Shown: in pieces, positions 52,729 to 63,350 of the stretch
Position numbering within the stretch: position 1 is the first letter of the stretch
Layout: every line of letters starts with the position of its first letter
From: DATAOG01 sp963798075
Lineage (GTDB): Bacteria; Pseudomonadota; Alphaproteobacteria; Geminicoccales; Geminicoccaceae
Length of the DNA: 64,000 nt
Assembly (NCBI GenBank): GCA_963798075.1
Contig: CAWCRU010000013.1
Coordinates: 62,001-126,000 of the forward strand
Reading direction: 5' to 3'
Notes under the pieces: model-generated
What the model was told of the DNA's origin: nothing
Database searches by the model: none
The model's input: the letters and a program-made list of their open reading frames with translations, nothing else
Position numbers and translations under genes: made by a program

Positions 52729-53280
52729 TCAGCTCCTTGCCGCCGCGTCGGCGATCGCCGCGACGATGCCCGGATAGGCGCCGCAGCGGCAGATGTTGCC
52801 GCTCATCCAGAACCGGATGTCCTCGCTCGAACGGGCGTGCCCCTCGTCGATGCAGCCGACGCCCGACATGATCTGGCCGGGGGTGCAGTAGCCGCACTGG
52901 AAGGCATCGTGCTCGATGAACGCGGCCTGCAGCGGATGCAGGTCGTCGCCCTTCGCGAGGCCCTCGACCGTCGTGACCTCGGCGCCGTCATGCATGACCG
53001 CAAGCGTCAGGCAGGCGACGACGCGCTTGCCGTCGAGCAGGATGGTGCACGCGCCGCAGGCGCCCTGATTGCAGCCCTTCTTGGTGCCGGCGAGGTCGAG
53101 CGTCTCGCGCAGGACGTCGAGCAGCGACTGGCGCGGATCGAGATCGAGCTGCCGGGCTTCGCCGTTGATGGTCAGTTGCACGCGCGCCATCTTCGCGACC
53201 TCCTGCGTCGGGGGCTGAGCGGCTTGCGCCAGGGCGTCCGGGCCCGCCGCGAGCGCAGCGGCTCCGCCGGGCATGGTCAT
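52729..53280 (-). CDS. Xanthine-dehydrogenase-family 2Fe-2S subunit (PaoA/YagT-like)
   Basis: The 183-residue protein has a plant-type ferredoxin cluster CNQGACGACTILLDGKRVVAC and the second 2Fe-2S set CGYCTPGQIMSG with CRCGAYPGIV. The N-terminal 30 residues are Ala-rich without a twin-arginine motif in this frame. PaoA proteins usually carry a Tat signal, so the start may be obscured by an indel near 53270; MARVQLTING at 53190 is the conserved core start. It is the first gene of the paoABC-like operon. Confidence 0.9.
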   Translation of the reverse strand: MTMPGGAAALAAGPDALAQAAQPPTQEVAKMARVQLTINGEARQLDLDPRQSLLDVLRETLDLAGTKKGCNQGACGACTILLDGKRVVACLTLAVMHDGAEVTTVEGLAKGDDLHPLQAAFIEHDAFQCGYCTPGQIMSGVGCIDEGHARSSEDIRFWMSGNICRCGAYPGIVAAIADAAARS

Positions 53281-53374
53281 GCTGGCCGCCTGTCGCTCCC
53301 GCCAACGTCCGAGGCGCCGTTTTCATTCCGTCACCGACGCCTCCCGACCATCAAAGGTCAGGGCCCAGACTCGC

Positions 53375-54310
53375 CTAGCCGCTGGTCGAGCCGGCGGCCG
53401 CGGGCTCGACCGCGGCGATCTTGTGGTCGAGGCGCTCGTCGGCGAGGCCCGCCGGCTCCTGGTGGACGATGATGTCGGCGTCCGGGAAGGACGCGCGGAT
53501 CCTTTCCTCGACCTCATGGGTGATGGCATGGGCCTCATCGAGGCTGAGCTCGCCATCGAGCTCGAGGTGCAGCTCGATGAAGACGTCCGTGCCCGCCCGC
53601 CGGGTGCGAAGGTCGTGGACGCCCTTGGCCTTGGGATGGCCGAGCGCCCGCTCGCGGATGTGTGCACGGCGCTCCCGCGGCAGCTCGCGGTCCATCAGGA
53701 TGTCGAGCGCCTGGCGGGCGAGCTGGCCGGCGCCCAGGAGAAGCACGGCGACGATGGCGAGCGCGAACAAGGGGTCGATCAGCGACCAGCCGGTGCGCTC
53801 GCTCAGGACCAGCGCCAGGATCACCGCGAGGTTGACCAACAGATCGCTGCCGTAGTGCAGGCTGTCGGCGCCGATCGCGACGGAGCCGGTGCGCCGGACC
53901 GTGGCCCGCTCGAACAGGACCAGCCCCGCGGTCAGCAGGATCGCGACCAGCATGACCGCGATCCCGAGCCCGCTCTGACGGATCGGCTGCGGCGTGATCA
54001 GCCGCCGGACCGCCTCGGACGCCAGGATCAGCGCCGAGCCGCCGACGAAGCCCGCCTGGGTGAAGGCGCCGAGCGCCTCGGCCTTGCCGTGGCCGTAGCG
54101 GTGCGCGCGGTCGGCCGGCTGGGCCGCCTGATGGACGCTGACGAAGGTCACCAGCGAGGCGAGCAGGTCGATGCCGCTGTCGACCAGCGAGGTCAGGATG
54201 ACGATCGAATCGGTCAACAACCAGGCGGCGAGCTTGGCCACGATCAGGATCGCCGCGACCGCGATGCTGGCCTGCGCCGCGCGCCGGTTCAGCCGATCGC
54301 TCTCGGTCAT
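53375..54310 (-). CDS. Cation diffusion facilitator (FieF/ZitB-like metal efflux)
   Basis: The 311-residue inner-membrane protein has six membrane segments. Metal-site motifs are DSGID in the second segment, HRYGHGKAEALGAF in the loop and ADSLHYGSD in the fifth segment (HxxxD site). A cytoplasmic C-terminal metallochaperone-like domain includes IELHLELDGELSLDEAHAIT and IIVHQEPAG. The motif set fits Fe/Zn/Co-exporting CDF proteins. It stands between the molybdoenzyme and DinB genes on the same strand. Confidence 0.92.
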   Translation of the reverse strand: MTESDRLNRRAAQASIAVAAILIVAKLAAWLLTDSIVILTSLVDSGIDLLASLVTFVSVHQAAQPADRAHRYGHGKAEALGAFTQAGFVGGSALILASEAVRRLITPQPIRQSGLGIAVMLVAILLTAGLVLFERATVRRTGSVAIGADSLHYGSDLLVNLAVILALVLSERTGWSLIDPLFALAIVAVLLLGAGQLARQALDILMDRELPRERRAHIRERALGHPKAKGVHDLRTRRAGTDVFIELHLELDGELSLDEAHAITHEVEERIRASFPDADIIVHQEPAGLADERLDHKIAAVEPAAAGSTSG

Positions 54311-54366
54311 CGCAGCCGCTCGCCCCCGCGCGCTCCGAGCCGGCGCGCGCTCTCGAGAGCCCCTTC

Positions 54367-54945
54367 CTAGGACCGCGACCGGGGTTCGGCAAGCGAGGCC
54401 GGCTCGAAGCCGAGTGCTGCGAGGTCGGCCGCGCGCAGCGGCGCGTCCTGGGCGAGGAAGAACTCGTCGAGCTGCGGCGGCGCCACCTCGGTCCCGGCGA
54501 GCATGGCATGCACTTGCCCGCGATGGTGGATGTCATGCTGGAACAGATGCGCCAGCACGTCCTGGACCCGCTCGGGATTTTGGACCTCACCCGGCCGGTT
54601 GAGGATCACGACCGCGTCGACCCCGTCCTCGCCCAGCGCCTCGCAAAAGGCGATCAGCCGGCGATCGGCGGCCTGTTGCGCCGGCCGCAGCAGGGCAAAG
54701 CTCGCGCAGGGCTCGTCCCCCAGGGCATAGAGCTCGCGCGCCCGCCGGCCGCCATTGTCGAGCGCGTCCAGATAGTACCAGTCGACCAGCAACATGTGAT
54801 TGAGGGTCAGGTGGATCGACGGGAAAAAGCTCGTCCGCCGCGCCTTGTACGCGTCCTCCGCAAGGTTGGCGCAGGCCGCGAGCAGCCGGTGATTGGCCCA
54901 GGCGTTGTTGCGCGCCATCGCCCGCAAATGCTCGACCAGCGCCAT
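54367..54945 (-). CDS. DinB family protein (putative metal-dependent thiol S-transferase fold)
   Basis: The 192-residue four-helix bundle begins HLRAMARNNAWANHRLLAAC, with SIHLTLNHMLLVDWYYLDAL (first His), a DDEPCASF-like loop (GDEPCASFALLRPAQQ) and VLAHLFQHDIHHRGQVHAML (the second and third His of the metal triad). The family includes damage-inducible DinB and bacillithiol or mycothiol transferases; the function in proteobacteria is mostly unknown. The start is ATG 54945. Confidence 0.88.
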   Translation of the reverse strand: MALVEHLRAMARNNAWANHRLLAACANLAEDAYKARRTSFFPSIHLTLNHMLLVDWYYLDALDNGGRRARELYALGDEPCASFALLRPAQQAADRRLIAFCEALGEDGVDAVVILNRPGEVQNPERVQDVLAHLFQHDIHHRGQVHAMLAGTEVAPPQLDEFFLAQDAPLRAADLAALGFEPASLAEPRSRS

Positions 54946-54958
54946 CGCCTCCCCCCTC

Positions 54959-55936
54959 TCACCCGGGCGGACCGCCGGCCACCGGCTGGATCGCCCAGGA
55001 TTGGGCGCTGCCCGGCAGCGAGGCGAAGAAGTCCATGATCGCGCGCCCGGCGCCCTCCGGCCAGTGGTGCGGATAGTAGTGGTCGGGGTGGCCGAAGTTG
55101 CTCGTATAGGGACACCAGAGCACCGGGTTCGACGCCCTGGCGGTGCCGTAGCGCTGGCAGGCAAAGCCGTCGAAGGAGAGCTTGGCGCCAGGCGTCTCGA
55201 CGCCGTTCCTGGCGCGCAGCACGTCGCGGGCCTCGAGGCCGTAGCGATAGCCGACGTGGCGGTCGCGCGGGTTGTGGAACAGGACCGCCGCGACCCCGCC
55301 GCGGCAGTCGGTCCGCCGGATGCCGCCCGCGATCGTGCCGATCGCGCGCAGGACGCCGCCGCGCGCGCAGCCGAGGCTGTTGGCATACCAGGCGCCGAGC
55401 GAATGGCCGACCGCGAACACCTGGCCGCGGTCGATGCAATAGAGGCTCGAGATCCTGGCGACCACGGCATCGAACAGCGCGAGGTCGGGCAAGGAGCTGG
55501 TCGGGTCATCGGGCTCTGCCCAGCTGTAGCTGCCGTCCTTGCGCCTGAGGCCGCTCGGATAGACGAAGATGGTCGGCCCGCGCGCCGCCTCCTCGAGCCC
55601 GAAATAGCCGCGCGCCTTGGCGTTCGAGTTGGTGCGGCCGTGGAACGCGATCACCAGGCGGTGCGCCCGGTCCGACCGATAGCCGGCCGGCACCACCGTG
55701 ATCAGGCCGCGGCGTCGGCCGTCGACCGTGACCGCCGCCGGTGCGCTGGCGGGCGGCGCCTGGCCGCAGCCGCTGGAGCGCGGGCCGGCGAGCGCGGGCC
55801 CGGCCTGCGGCCCCTCGACCTCGGCGCCGGCGCCGCGGCCGGAAAAGCAGGCCGAGAGCATCAGCGCGAGCGCTGCCAGCCCCCCCGCGACTGCGCGACC
55901 CAGCGTGCGACCCGACCGTCCGCTTCGATCCGACAC
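54959..55936 (-). CDS. Lipoprotein polyhydroxybutyrate-depolymerase/feruloyl-esterase-like hydrolase
   Basis: The 325-residue alpha/beta hydrolase has a lipoprotein signal (GGLAALALMLSACFSG). The esterase core includes RRGLITVVPAGYRSDRAHRL, LVIAFHGRTNSNAKARGYFG, nucleophile elbow GHSLGAWYANSLGC, and a late His in HHWPEGAGRAIMDFF. It belongs to the LpqC/Esterase_PHB family acting on polymer or plant esters outside the cytoplasm. GTG 55936 is preceded by GGGAAGAA; the upstream frame adds nonconserved residues. Confidence 0.83.
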   Translation of the reverse strand: MSDRSGRSGRTLGRAVAGGLAALALMLSACFSGRGAGAEVEGPQAGPALAGPRSSGCGQAPPASAPAAVTVDGRRRGLITVVPAGYRSDRAHRLVIAFHGRTNSNAKARGYFGLEEAARGPTIFVYPSGLRRKDGSYSWAEPDDPTSSLPDLALFDAVVARISSLYCIDRGQVFAVGHSLGAWYANSLGCARGGVLRAIGTIAGGIRRTDCRGGVAAVLFHNPRDRHVGYRYGLEARDVLRARNGVETPGAKLSFDGFACQRYGTARASNPVLWCPYTSNFGHPDHYYPHHWPEGAGRAIMDFFASLPGSAQSWAIQPVAGGPPG

Positions 55937-56121
55937 TGGCGTTTCTTCCCACCCTCGCAGCGCCGCGCGGGCGCCGGCCGGCGTCTGACGGCCCGCCAGC
56001 CCCGCCCGCAAGAGCAATGCCGGAGGCTCGCGGAGGGTTCCCGCGCCCCGCCGCCGCCGCGCCGAGCTCCGGGCGCCGCTTCGTTACCCGGCATGCTGGG
56101 CGGCGCCGGGCCCGAGGTCAA

Positions 56122-56138
56122 GCCGCCGCGAGCGCGCC
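56122..56138. repeat. 17-bp target-site duplication, left side of ISNCY copy 2
   Basis: GCCGCCGCGAGCGCGCC directly abuts the element and is repeated without mismatch at 57509-57525. Confidence 0.85.
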
Positions 56139-57508
56139 TGTCGGTAGCACGTGGTATGTCCGGGTTTCGTAGCTCACGATCTGTCCGGTTCGGAGAATCG
56201 GGGAGGTCGTGTGCAGGCGGAGGTTCGGGTGGCTCGGATCGTCGAGGCGATTGGTCGGTGGCGGAGTGGGGCGTTGAGTTGTAGTGAGGCAGCGGAGGTG
56301 CTGGGAATGAGCGAACGGCACTTCCGTCGGCTGCGCGATCGCTACGAGGCGCAGGGGGCGGAAGGCCTGATCGATCGGCGGCGCGGTCGGGTGTCGGGCC
56401 GGCGGGTGGCGGTCGATCGGATCGAGTGGCTACTGGAGCAGTACCGGACGCGCTACTTCGACTTCACCGTCAAGCACTTCCACGAGCGGCTGCGGGCGGA
56501 GCACAAGTTCGCGCTGGGCTACAGCTGGACCAAGCGCATCTTGCAGGACGCCGGTCTGGTCAAGCGAGCGCCGAAGCGCTCGGCGCACCGCAAGAAGAGG
56601 CCGCGCCGGCCGCTGCCGGGCATGATGCTGTTCCAGGACGGCTCGACCCATGCCTGGCTCGCCGGGCGGCCGGCGCTCGATCTGATCGTCACCCTCGATG
56701 ATGCGACGAGCGAGGTCTACTCTGCCTTTCTGGTCGAGGAGGAGGGGACGTTCTCGAGCTTGCGCGGGCTGACCGAGGTGATCGGCCGGCACGGGTTGTT
56801 CTGCTCGCTCTATACCGACCGCGGCAGCCATTATTTCGTGACCCGCAAGGCCGGCGGCAAGATGACGGGAGCAGCCGACCCAGGTCGGGCGCGCCCTCGA
56901 GCAGCTCGGCATCGAGCATATCCCGTCCTATTCGCCCGAGGCGCGCGGCCGCATGGAGCGGGTCTTCGGCACGCTGCAGAACCGGCTGCCGCAGGAGCTG
57001 CGCCTGGCCGGGATCGCGACGCCGGCGGCGGCCAACCGCTTCCTCGCCAAGCACTTCGTGGCCGAGCACAACGCCCGCTTCGCGGTCGCCGCGATCGAGC
57101 CCGGCAGCGCCTTCGTGGCCTACGCGGGCGATCTGGCCGAGGTTTTGTGCGTTCAGGTCGAGCGCGTGGTCGGGAACGACAACTGCGTGCGTTACGAGGG
57201 CCGCTGTCTGCAGATCCGCCGCACCGGCACCGGCACCACTTCGTCAAGATCAAGGTGCGGGTGCACGCCTATGAGGACGGCCGGCTCGCGGTCTTCCACG
57301 GCCCGCGCTGCCTGGCTCGCTACCAGCCCGACGGTCGCCTCGCGGAGGTCGAGGCGACGATCAAGCCCGCCGCCTAAACCCGCTCGGCGGCGCGCCCGGT
57401 GGACTTGATGGACAAACGCTCCGCGTTGCCCACAACCCCACCCGGCCAACAGCAGCAGCGGACATTTGATGTGCTACAAAAACCGGACATCTTTACGTGC
57501 CATTGACA
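56139..57508 (+). mobile_element. ISNCY/IS1202-like insertion sequence, copy 2
   Basis: The 1370-bp element is nearly identical to copy 1 (41885-43259) but in the opposite orientation. It has the same terminal repeats TGTCGGTAGCACGTGGTATG and TGTCAATGGCACGTAAAGAT and carries one plus-strand transposase. The perfect 17-bp direct repeat at its flanks indicates a recent simple insertion. It lies downstream of no operon; both neighbours point away or end before it. Confidence 0.88.
56211..57377 (+). CDS. ISNCY-family transposase, copy 2 (compensating frameshifts)
   Basis: The 388-residue frame stays open, but compared with copy 1 two bases are missing near 56862 and one near 57215. About 115 residues (after AGGK, through the region encoding RMERVFGTLQNRLPQELRL) are therefore read in the wrong frame and rejoin at HRHRHHFVKIKVRVHAYEDG. 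The HTH (MSERHFRRLRDRY) and the first two Asp motifs are normal. The copies are frameshifted at different places, so a consensus of the two gives a complete enzyme. Confidence 0.85.
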   Translation: MQAEVRVARIVEAIGRWRSGALSCSEAAEVLGMSERHFRRLRDRYEAQGAEGLIDRRRGRVSGRRVAVDRIEWLLEQYRTRYFDFTVKHFHERLRAEHKFALGYSWTKRILQDAGLVKRAPKRSAHRKKRPRRPLPGMMLFQDGSTHAWLAGRPALDLIVTLDDATSEVYSAFLVEEEGTFSSLRGLTEVIGRHGLFCSLYTDRGSHYFVTRKAGGKMTGAADPGRARPRAARHRAYPVLFARGARPHGAGLRHAAEPAAAGAAPGRDRDAGGGQPLPRQALRGRAQRPLRGRRDRARQRLRGLRGRSGRGFVRSGRARGRERQLRALRGPLSADPPHRHRHHFVKIKVRVHAYEDGRLAVFHGPRCLARYQPDGRLAEVEATIKPAA

Positions 57509-57525
57509 GCCGCCGCGAGCGCGCC
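57509..57525. repeat. 17-bp target-site duplication, right side of ISNCY copy 2
   Basis: GCCGCCGCGAGCGCGCC exactly repeats 56122-56138 and starts right after the element's terminal ACA. Confidence 0.85.
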
Positions 57526-58288
57526 TTGCCGATCCGAAGCGGATGGCGGGCAGACGCACGACCGGCGTCGGGGCCGCATCGGATGCCCCGATCGACCGTG
57601 GTGCGCGCGGTCCAGGCCTTTGTTCTGCCGTCCCTTCTCGGGTTCGTTCGGATCGCAGGGCCCGGCCGGGCAGGCGCGCTCTCACGCCCCGGCCCGCCGC
57701 GGCCCTTGAACGCGGCGACGCAGCCGAGCCTGGGCGCCCGCCCCCGAGCGCGCCAGCGCCATCCGCTACTCGCCCAAGGTTGCCGGCGTGCCGGTTCGGG
57801 CGCCGGGGGATGGGCAATCATTGACAATTCTACGCGACTATGGGAATATATGCAAGGCCTCGAGGTTGCGAGATTCCCGTGGCGGCCCCGCCGCCCTGAC
57901 CGCGCGGGCGGCGTGGCGGACTTCCTGGCAGACCAATTCCGCGAAGGGCAAATGCGTCACGATGCGTCATTCTGCAGCACCATGCGCCGGCTGTGCGGTG
58001 CGCGTAAACCACTGGGGCGGCATGGATTTTCGCCATACGGGCGATTCGGCCGCTGATTTCAGCTCCAAAACCGCCGATTTTGCGCCCAAAACCGGTCGAT
58101 TTCGGCCGCAAAAGTGACGCATGAATGCGTCACTGTGCGTGGGCTGGCACTCATCGACCAGCCCCGCCCCATAAAACCGGCGTCAAGGTTTGACGCCGAT
58201 TTTGCGGCCGAGCCCCTCCGCGCGCATGGCGCCTTTACGGCCTCTGCTGCCATCTCGCTGGCGTGAGAGGCAGCGAAGGGCCCCGGTC
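57526..58288. other. 763-bp region without a confident gene; contains short repeats and a palindrome
   Basis: No frame shows a recognisable domain. TTGACA lies near 57821 with GAATAT 17 bases on, a possible promoter facing the kdp genes. From 57951 to 58133 the motif ATGCGTCA or its complement appears four times, and a 21-bp unit beginning CCAAAACCG (58065 and 58086) is repeated in tandem. A plus-strand frame 57788-58117 would encode a short Phe/Lys/Thr repeat tail (ADFSSKTADFAPKTGRF), but I cannot support it as a gene. Confidence 0.4.
58114..58133. repeat. 20-bp palindrome GTGACGCAT-GA-ATGCGTCAC
   Basis: Two perfect 9-base arms surround a central GA. Two direct copies of ATGCGTCA lie upstream at 57952-57959 and 57962-57969. 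It could be a dimeric regulator site ahead of the kdp genes (first start at 58289) or an IS/repeat remnant. Confidence 0.5.
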
Positions 58289-58372
58289 ATGCTCGATATC
58301 GCCTACATCGCGCTCGCACTTTCGAGCTTTGGGCTGTTCGCGCTCGCCGTGCGTGGCTGCGAGCGGCTCTGA
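58289..58372 (+). CDS. 27-residue single-span membrane peptide at the head of the kdp operon
   Basis: The ORF encodes MLDIAYIALALSSFGL and then a second hydrophobic half ending RGCERL, one membrane span with a basic end. From memory, similar tiny ORFs often precede kdpF in alphaproteobacteria and may be accessory subunits. It ends 9 bases before kdpF. The longer upstream frame is not conserved in character. Confidence 0.6.
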   Translation: MLDIAYIALALSSFGLFALAVRGCERL

Positions 58373-58381
58373 GGGCTGCCC

Positions 58382-58471
58382 ATGCTGCTCGACCTTGGGA
58401 TCGGCGCCGCGGTGGCCGTGTTGCTGCTCGGCTACCTCCTCTACGCGCTGTTTTGGCCCGAAGAGTTCTAG
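58382..58471 (+). CDS. kdpF: KdpF, small stabilising subunit of the K+-transporting ATPase
   Basis: The 29-residue peptide (VAVLLLGYLLYALFWPEEF end) has the single span and the YLLYAL-x-x-PE-x-F end typical of KdpF. It stabilises the KdpFABC complex in the inner membrane. It lies immediately upstream of the kdpA remnant. Confidence 0.75.
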   Translation: MLLDLGIGAAVAVLLLGYLLYALFWPEEF

Positions 58472-58495
58472 GAGCGCTCCAGGGGAGCATCGCCC

Positions 58496-58808
58496 GTGGC
58501 ATCCGGCCTGCTGCAGGTCTGGATCTATTTCGCGATCATTCTCGCCGCGGCGCCGCCGGTCGGCCGCTACATGGCGCGGGTGTTCGCGGGCGAGCGGACG
58601 CTGCCCCACGGCCTGTCCGAGATCCTCTACGCCTACAGTTCGCGCCAAGCGGACCGTCCCCGTCTCGGCCGGCACCTTCCCGACCGACGGCGTGCTGTTC
58701 GTCGCGTTGCTGGTCGCGGTCATCGTGATCGTCGGCGGCCTCGCCTTCTTCCTGGCGCTCGGCCCGATCGCCGAGCAGCTCGCGATGCTCGCCGGCCAGA
58801 CTTTCTGA
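58496..58808 (+). pseudogene. kdpA remnant with large internal deletions
   Basis: A GTG start with AGGGGAGC ribosome binding site encodes the first 38 residues of a KdpA (VWIYFAIILAAAPPVGRYMA). This jumps straight to LSEILYAYSS from near the C-terminus and then, in another frame, to AKRTVPVSAGTFPTDGVLF and ALGPIAEQLAMLAGQTF. About 430 central residues, including the K+ selectivity loops, are missing. Because the C-terminal sequence differs clearly from the full kdpA at 61010, it is a separate paralogue and not a mis-assembled duplicate. Confidence 0.75.
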
Positions 58809-58818
58809 GGCAGGGCCC

Positions 58819-60888
<2,070 letters not shown>

Positions 60889-60907
60889 TCCGGAAGGAGT
60901 TCCCCCC

Positions 60908-60985
60908 ATGTGGCTGTATCTGCTTCTCGGACTCGCGATCTTCGGCCTGCTGCTCGTGTTGACCGAGGCGGTCGACCGGGCCTGA
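60908..60985 (+). CDS. 25-residue membrane peptide between kdpB and kdpA (KdpF-like)
   Basis: MWLYLLLGLAIFGLLLVLTE and five further residues form a single span. A strong GGAAGGAG ribosome binding site precedes the ATG. Its position directly before kdpA matches where kdpF normally sits, so it may serve as the KdpF of the full-length KdpA. It overlaps no other gene. Confidence 0.6.
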   Translation: MWLYLLLGLAIFGLLLVLTEAVDRA

Positions 60986-61009
60986 AGCGGGAGTGCTGGA
61001 GCTTATCCG

Positions 61010-62695
61010 ATGATCAACGCCGTGCTGTTCGTCACCCTGATCGTCGGCGGGACCGCCCTTCTGGCGTGGCCGCTCGGCCGCTACATGACCTGGGCCATGG
61101 ACCCGCCGCTGCGCCGCCGGCCGGACCGATGGCTGGACCCACGCCTTCCAGCGGATCGGCGGACCGCTGGCGCGGGCGGCGCAGGGCTGGAAGCAGTACA
61201 TGGTCGCGCTGCTGGCTGTTCAACGCGGTCATGTTCGTCGGTGACCTTCGCCATCCTGGCGTTGCAGCAGTATCTGCCGCTCAATCCGGACGGCATGGGG
61301 CCGATCGCAGGCAGACCTCGTCTTCAATACCACCGCGTCGTTCACCTCCAACACCAACCTCCAGCACTATTCGGGCGAAAGCACGCTCAGCTACTGTCGC
61401 AGCTCGGCGGGCTGATGTGGCTGCAGTTCGTCTCGGCCGCGACCGGCATCGCCGCGCTCGCGGCGCTCGCCCGCGGGCTTGCCGGCCGCGAGACGATGGG
61501 CAATTTCTTCGTCGACCTGCAGCGGGCCGCGTTTCTCGTGCTGCTGCCGATCGCGCTGATCGTCGCCACGCTGATGGTGATGGGCGGCATGCCGATGACG
61601 TTCCAGGGCGCCGCGCACGCGACCACGCTGGAAGGTGCGGAGCAGGTCATCGCGCGCGGGCCGGTCGCAGCCTTCCTCGACCATCAAGCAGCTCGGCACC
61701 AACGGCGGCGGCTTCTTCGGGCCGAACTGCACGCATCCGTTCGAGAACCCGAACTTCTGGACCAACGCCGCTGGCGATGGTCAGCGATCATCCTGATCCC
61801 GATGGCGGCGTCTGGATGTTCGGGCGGATCATCGGGCGCATGCGCCATGCGGCGGTCGTGTTCGGCGTGATGCTCGTCCTGCTGCTCGCCAAGATCACCG
61901 GCGCGGTCTACTTCGAGACCGCCCCGACCGAGGCCTTCGCCGGTCTGCCGATCGACCCAGGACGTCGGCAACCTCGAAGGCAAGGAGATGCGGTTCGGCC
62001 CGACCTCCGGGCCGACCTGGGCGGTGCTGACCACCTCGACCAGCAACGGCTCGGTCGGGGCCATGCACGACAGCCTCAACCCGATGACCGGCCTGATGCC
62101 GATGGTCGGCATGTGGCTGAACGCGACCTTCGGCGGCGTCGGCGTCGGCATGATCAACATGTTCCTCTACGTCGTCATCGCGGTGTTCGTGGCCGGCATG
62201 ATGGTCGGCCGGACGCCCGAGTATCTGGAACGGCGGGTCGAGGCGCCGAGGTCAAGCTCGCCATCCTGGCCCTGCTGGCGCACGCCTTCTTCATCCTCGC
62301 CGGCACCGCGATCTTCGCCGCGACGCCGTGGGGCCAGGACACGCTGAACAACGTCGGGCCGCACGGCTTCAGCGAGATGCTCTACGAGTTCAGCTCGGCG
62401 AGCGCCAACAACGGCTCGGGGTTCGAGGGCCTGGGCGACAATACGGTGCCGTGGAACGTGGCGACCGGCATCATCATGCTGCTCGCCCGCTTCATCCCGA
62501 TCATCCTGCCGCTCGCGATCGCGGCCTCGCTCGGCGCCAAGCGCCGCGGCCGCGGTCACGGCGGGCACGCTCGGCGTCGAAGACAGCACCTTCGGCGCCA
62601 TGCTGATCGCGACGATCCTCGTGTTCGGCGCGCTGACCTTCTTCCCGGCGGCGGCACTCGGACCGATCGCCGAGCATCTGACCTTCATGCAGTAG
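61010..62695 (+). CDS. kdpA: KdpA, K+-translocating subunit (many frameshifts)
   Basis: Piecewise translation gives a complete KdpA: AWPLGRYMTWAMDPP, FAILALQQYLPLNPDGMGPI, filter-loop regions QLGTNGGGFFG and STSNGSVGAMHDSLNPMTGL, FGGVGVGMINMFLYVVIAVF, FSEMLYEFSSASANNGSGFE and the end ALGPIAEHLTFMQ. Frame breaks occur near 61115, 61205, 61240, 61310, 61685, 61770, 61960, 62250 and 62555. It follows kdpB instead of preceding it, an unusual order that goes with the kdpA remnant upstream. Confidence 0.8.
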
Positions 62696-62715
62696 CCTCC
62701 TCGGGAGCAGCGGTC

Positions 62716-63283
62716 ATGGCAATCGCTCGTCGCCAGTCTTCGCCTCGTCGTCGCCACCATGCTGATCTGCGTCGTCGGCTATACCTTGGCGATCCTGGCG
62801 GTCGCCCAGCTCTTTCCCGACACGGCGCAGGGCTCGCTGATCAGGGCGGCCGATGGCAAGGTCATCGGCAGCCGACTGATCGCGCAGAGCTTCACGCGAG
62901 CCGCGCTATTTCTGGCCGCGGCCGTCGGCGGCGGGCAAGAACGGCTACGATGCGACCGCCGCCTCGGGCAGCAACAAGTCGCCGACCAGCGCCGACCTGA
63001 CGGAGCGCGCGCGCGAGCTGATCGCCCGCTACGGGGCGACGGCCGAGCAAGCCGCTTGCCGGCCGAGCTGGCGGCCGCATCGGCGGCGGGCTCGATCCCC
63101 ACATCAGCGTCCAGGCGGCGCTGTACCAGGCGGAGCGGGTGGCCCAGGCGCGCGGCCTGCCCCGTCGCGAGATCGAGGCGCTGATCGGTCAGCAGACCTT
63201 CGCGCCCGGGCGGCTTGCTGACGCCCGACCGGCTGGTCAACGTCCTGGAGCTCAATCTCGCGCTCGACAGCCTGCCGAAGTGA
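62716..63283 (+). CDS. kdpC: KdpC, K+-transporting ATPase chaperone-like subunit (several frameshifts)
   Basis: The corrected product has one N-terminal membrane segment (VATMLICVVGYTLAILAVAQ). Periplasmic KdpC sequence follows: LFPDTAQGSLIRAADGKVIG, SRLIAQSFT, NGYDATAASGSNKSPTSADL, and the end LINVLELNLAL-like VLELNLALDSLPK. The frame breaks within the first ten codons and again near 62912, 62935, 63050, 63090 and 63212. It completes the kdp transporter set and is followed by kdpD. Confidence 0.8.
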
Positions 63284-63350
63284 TCGACGGGGCATGCCGC
63301 TGACATCCGGCGGGGCCGACTCGTGGATCCGTCAAGTCGGGGCCGAGGGC

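Noticed and set aside
57466..58056. 196-codon plus-strand frame spanning the IS end
   Set aside because: It begins inside the IS terminal repeat, has no domain and no ribosome binding site, and is mostly low complexity.
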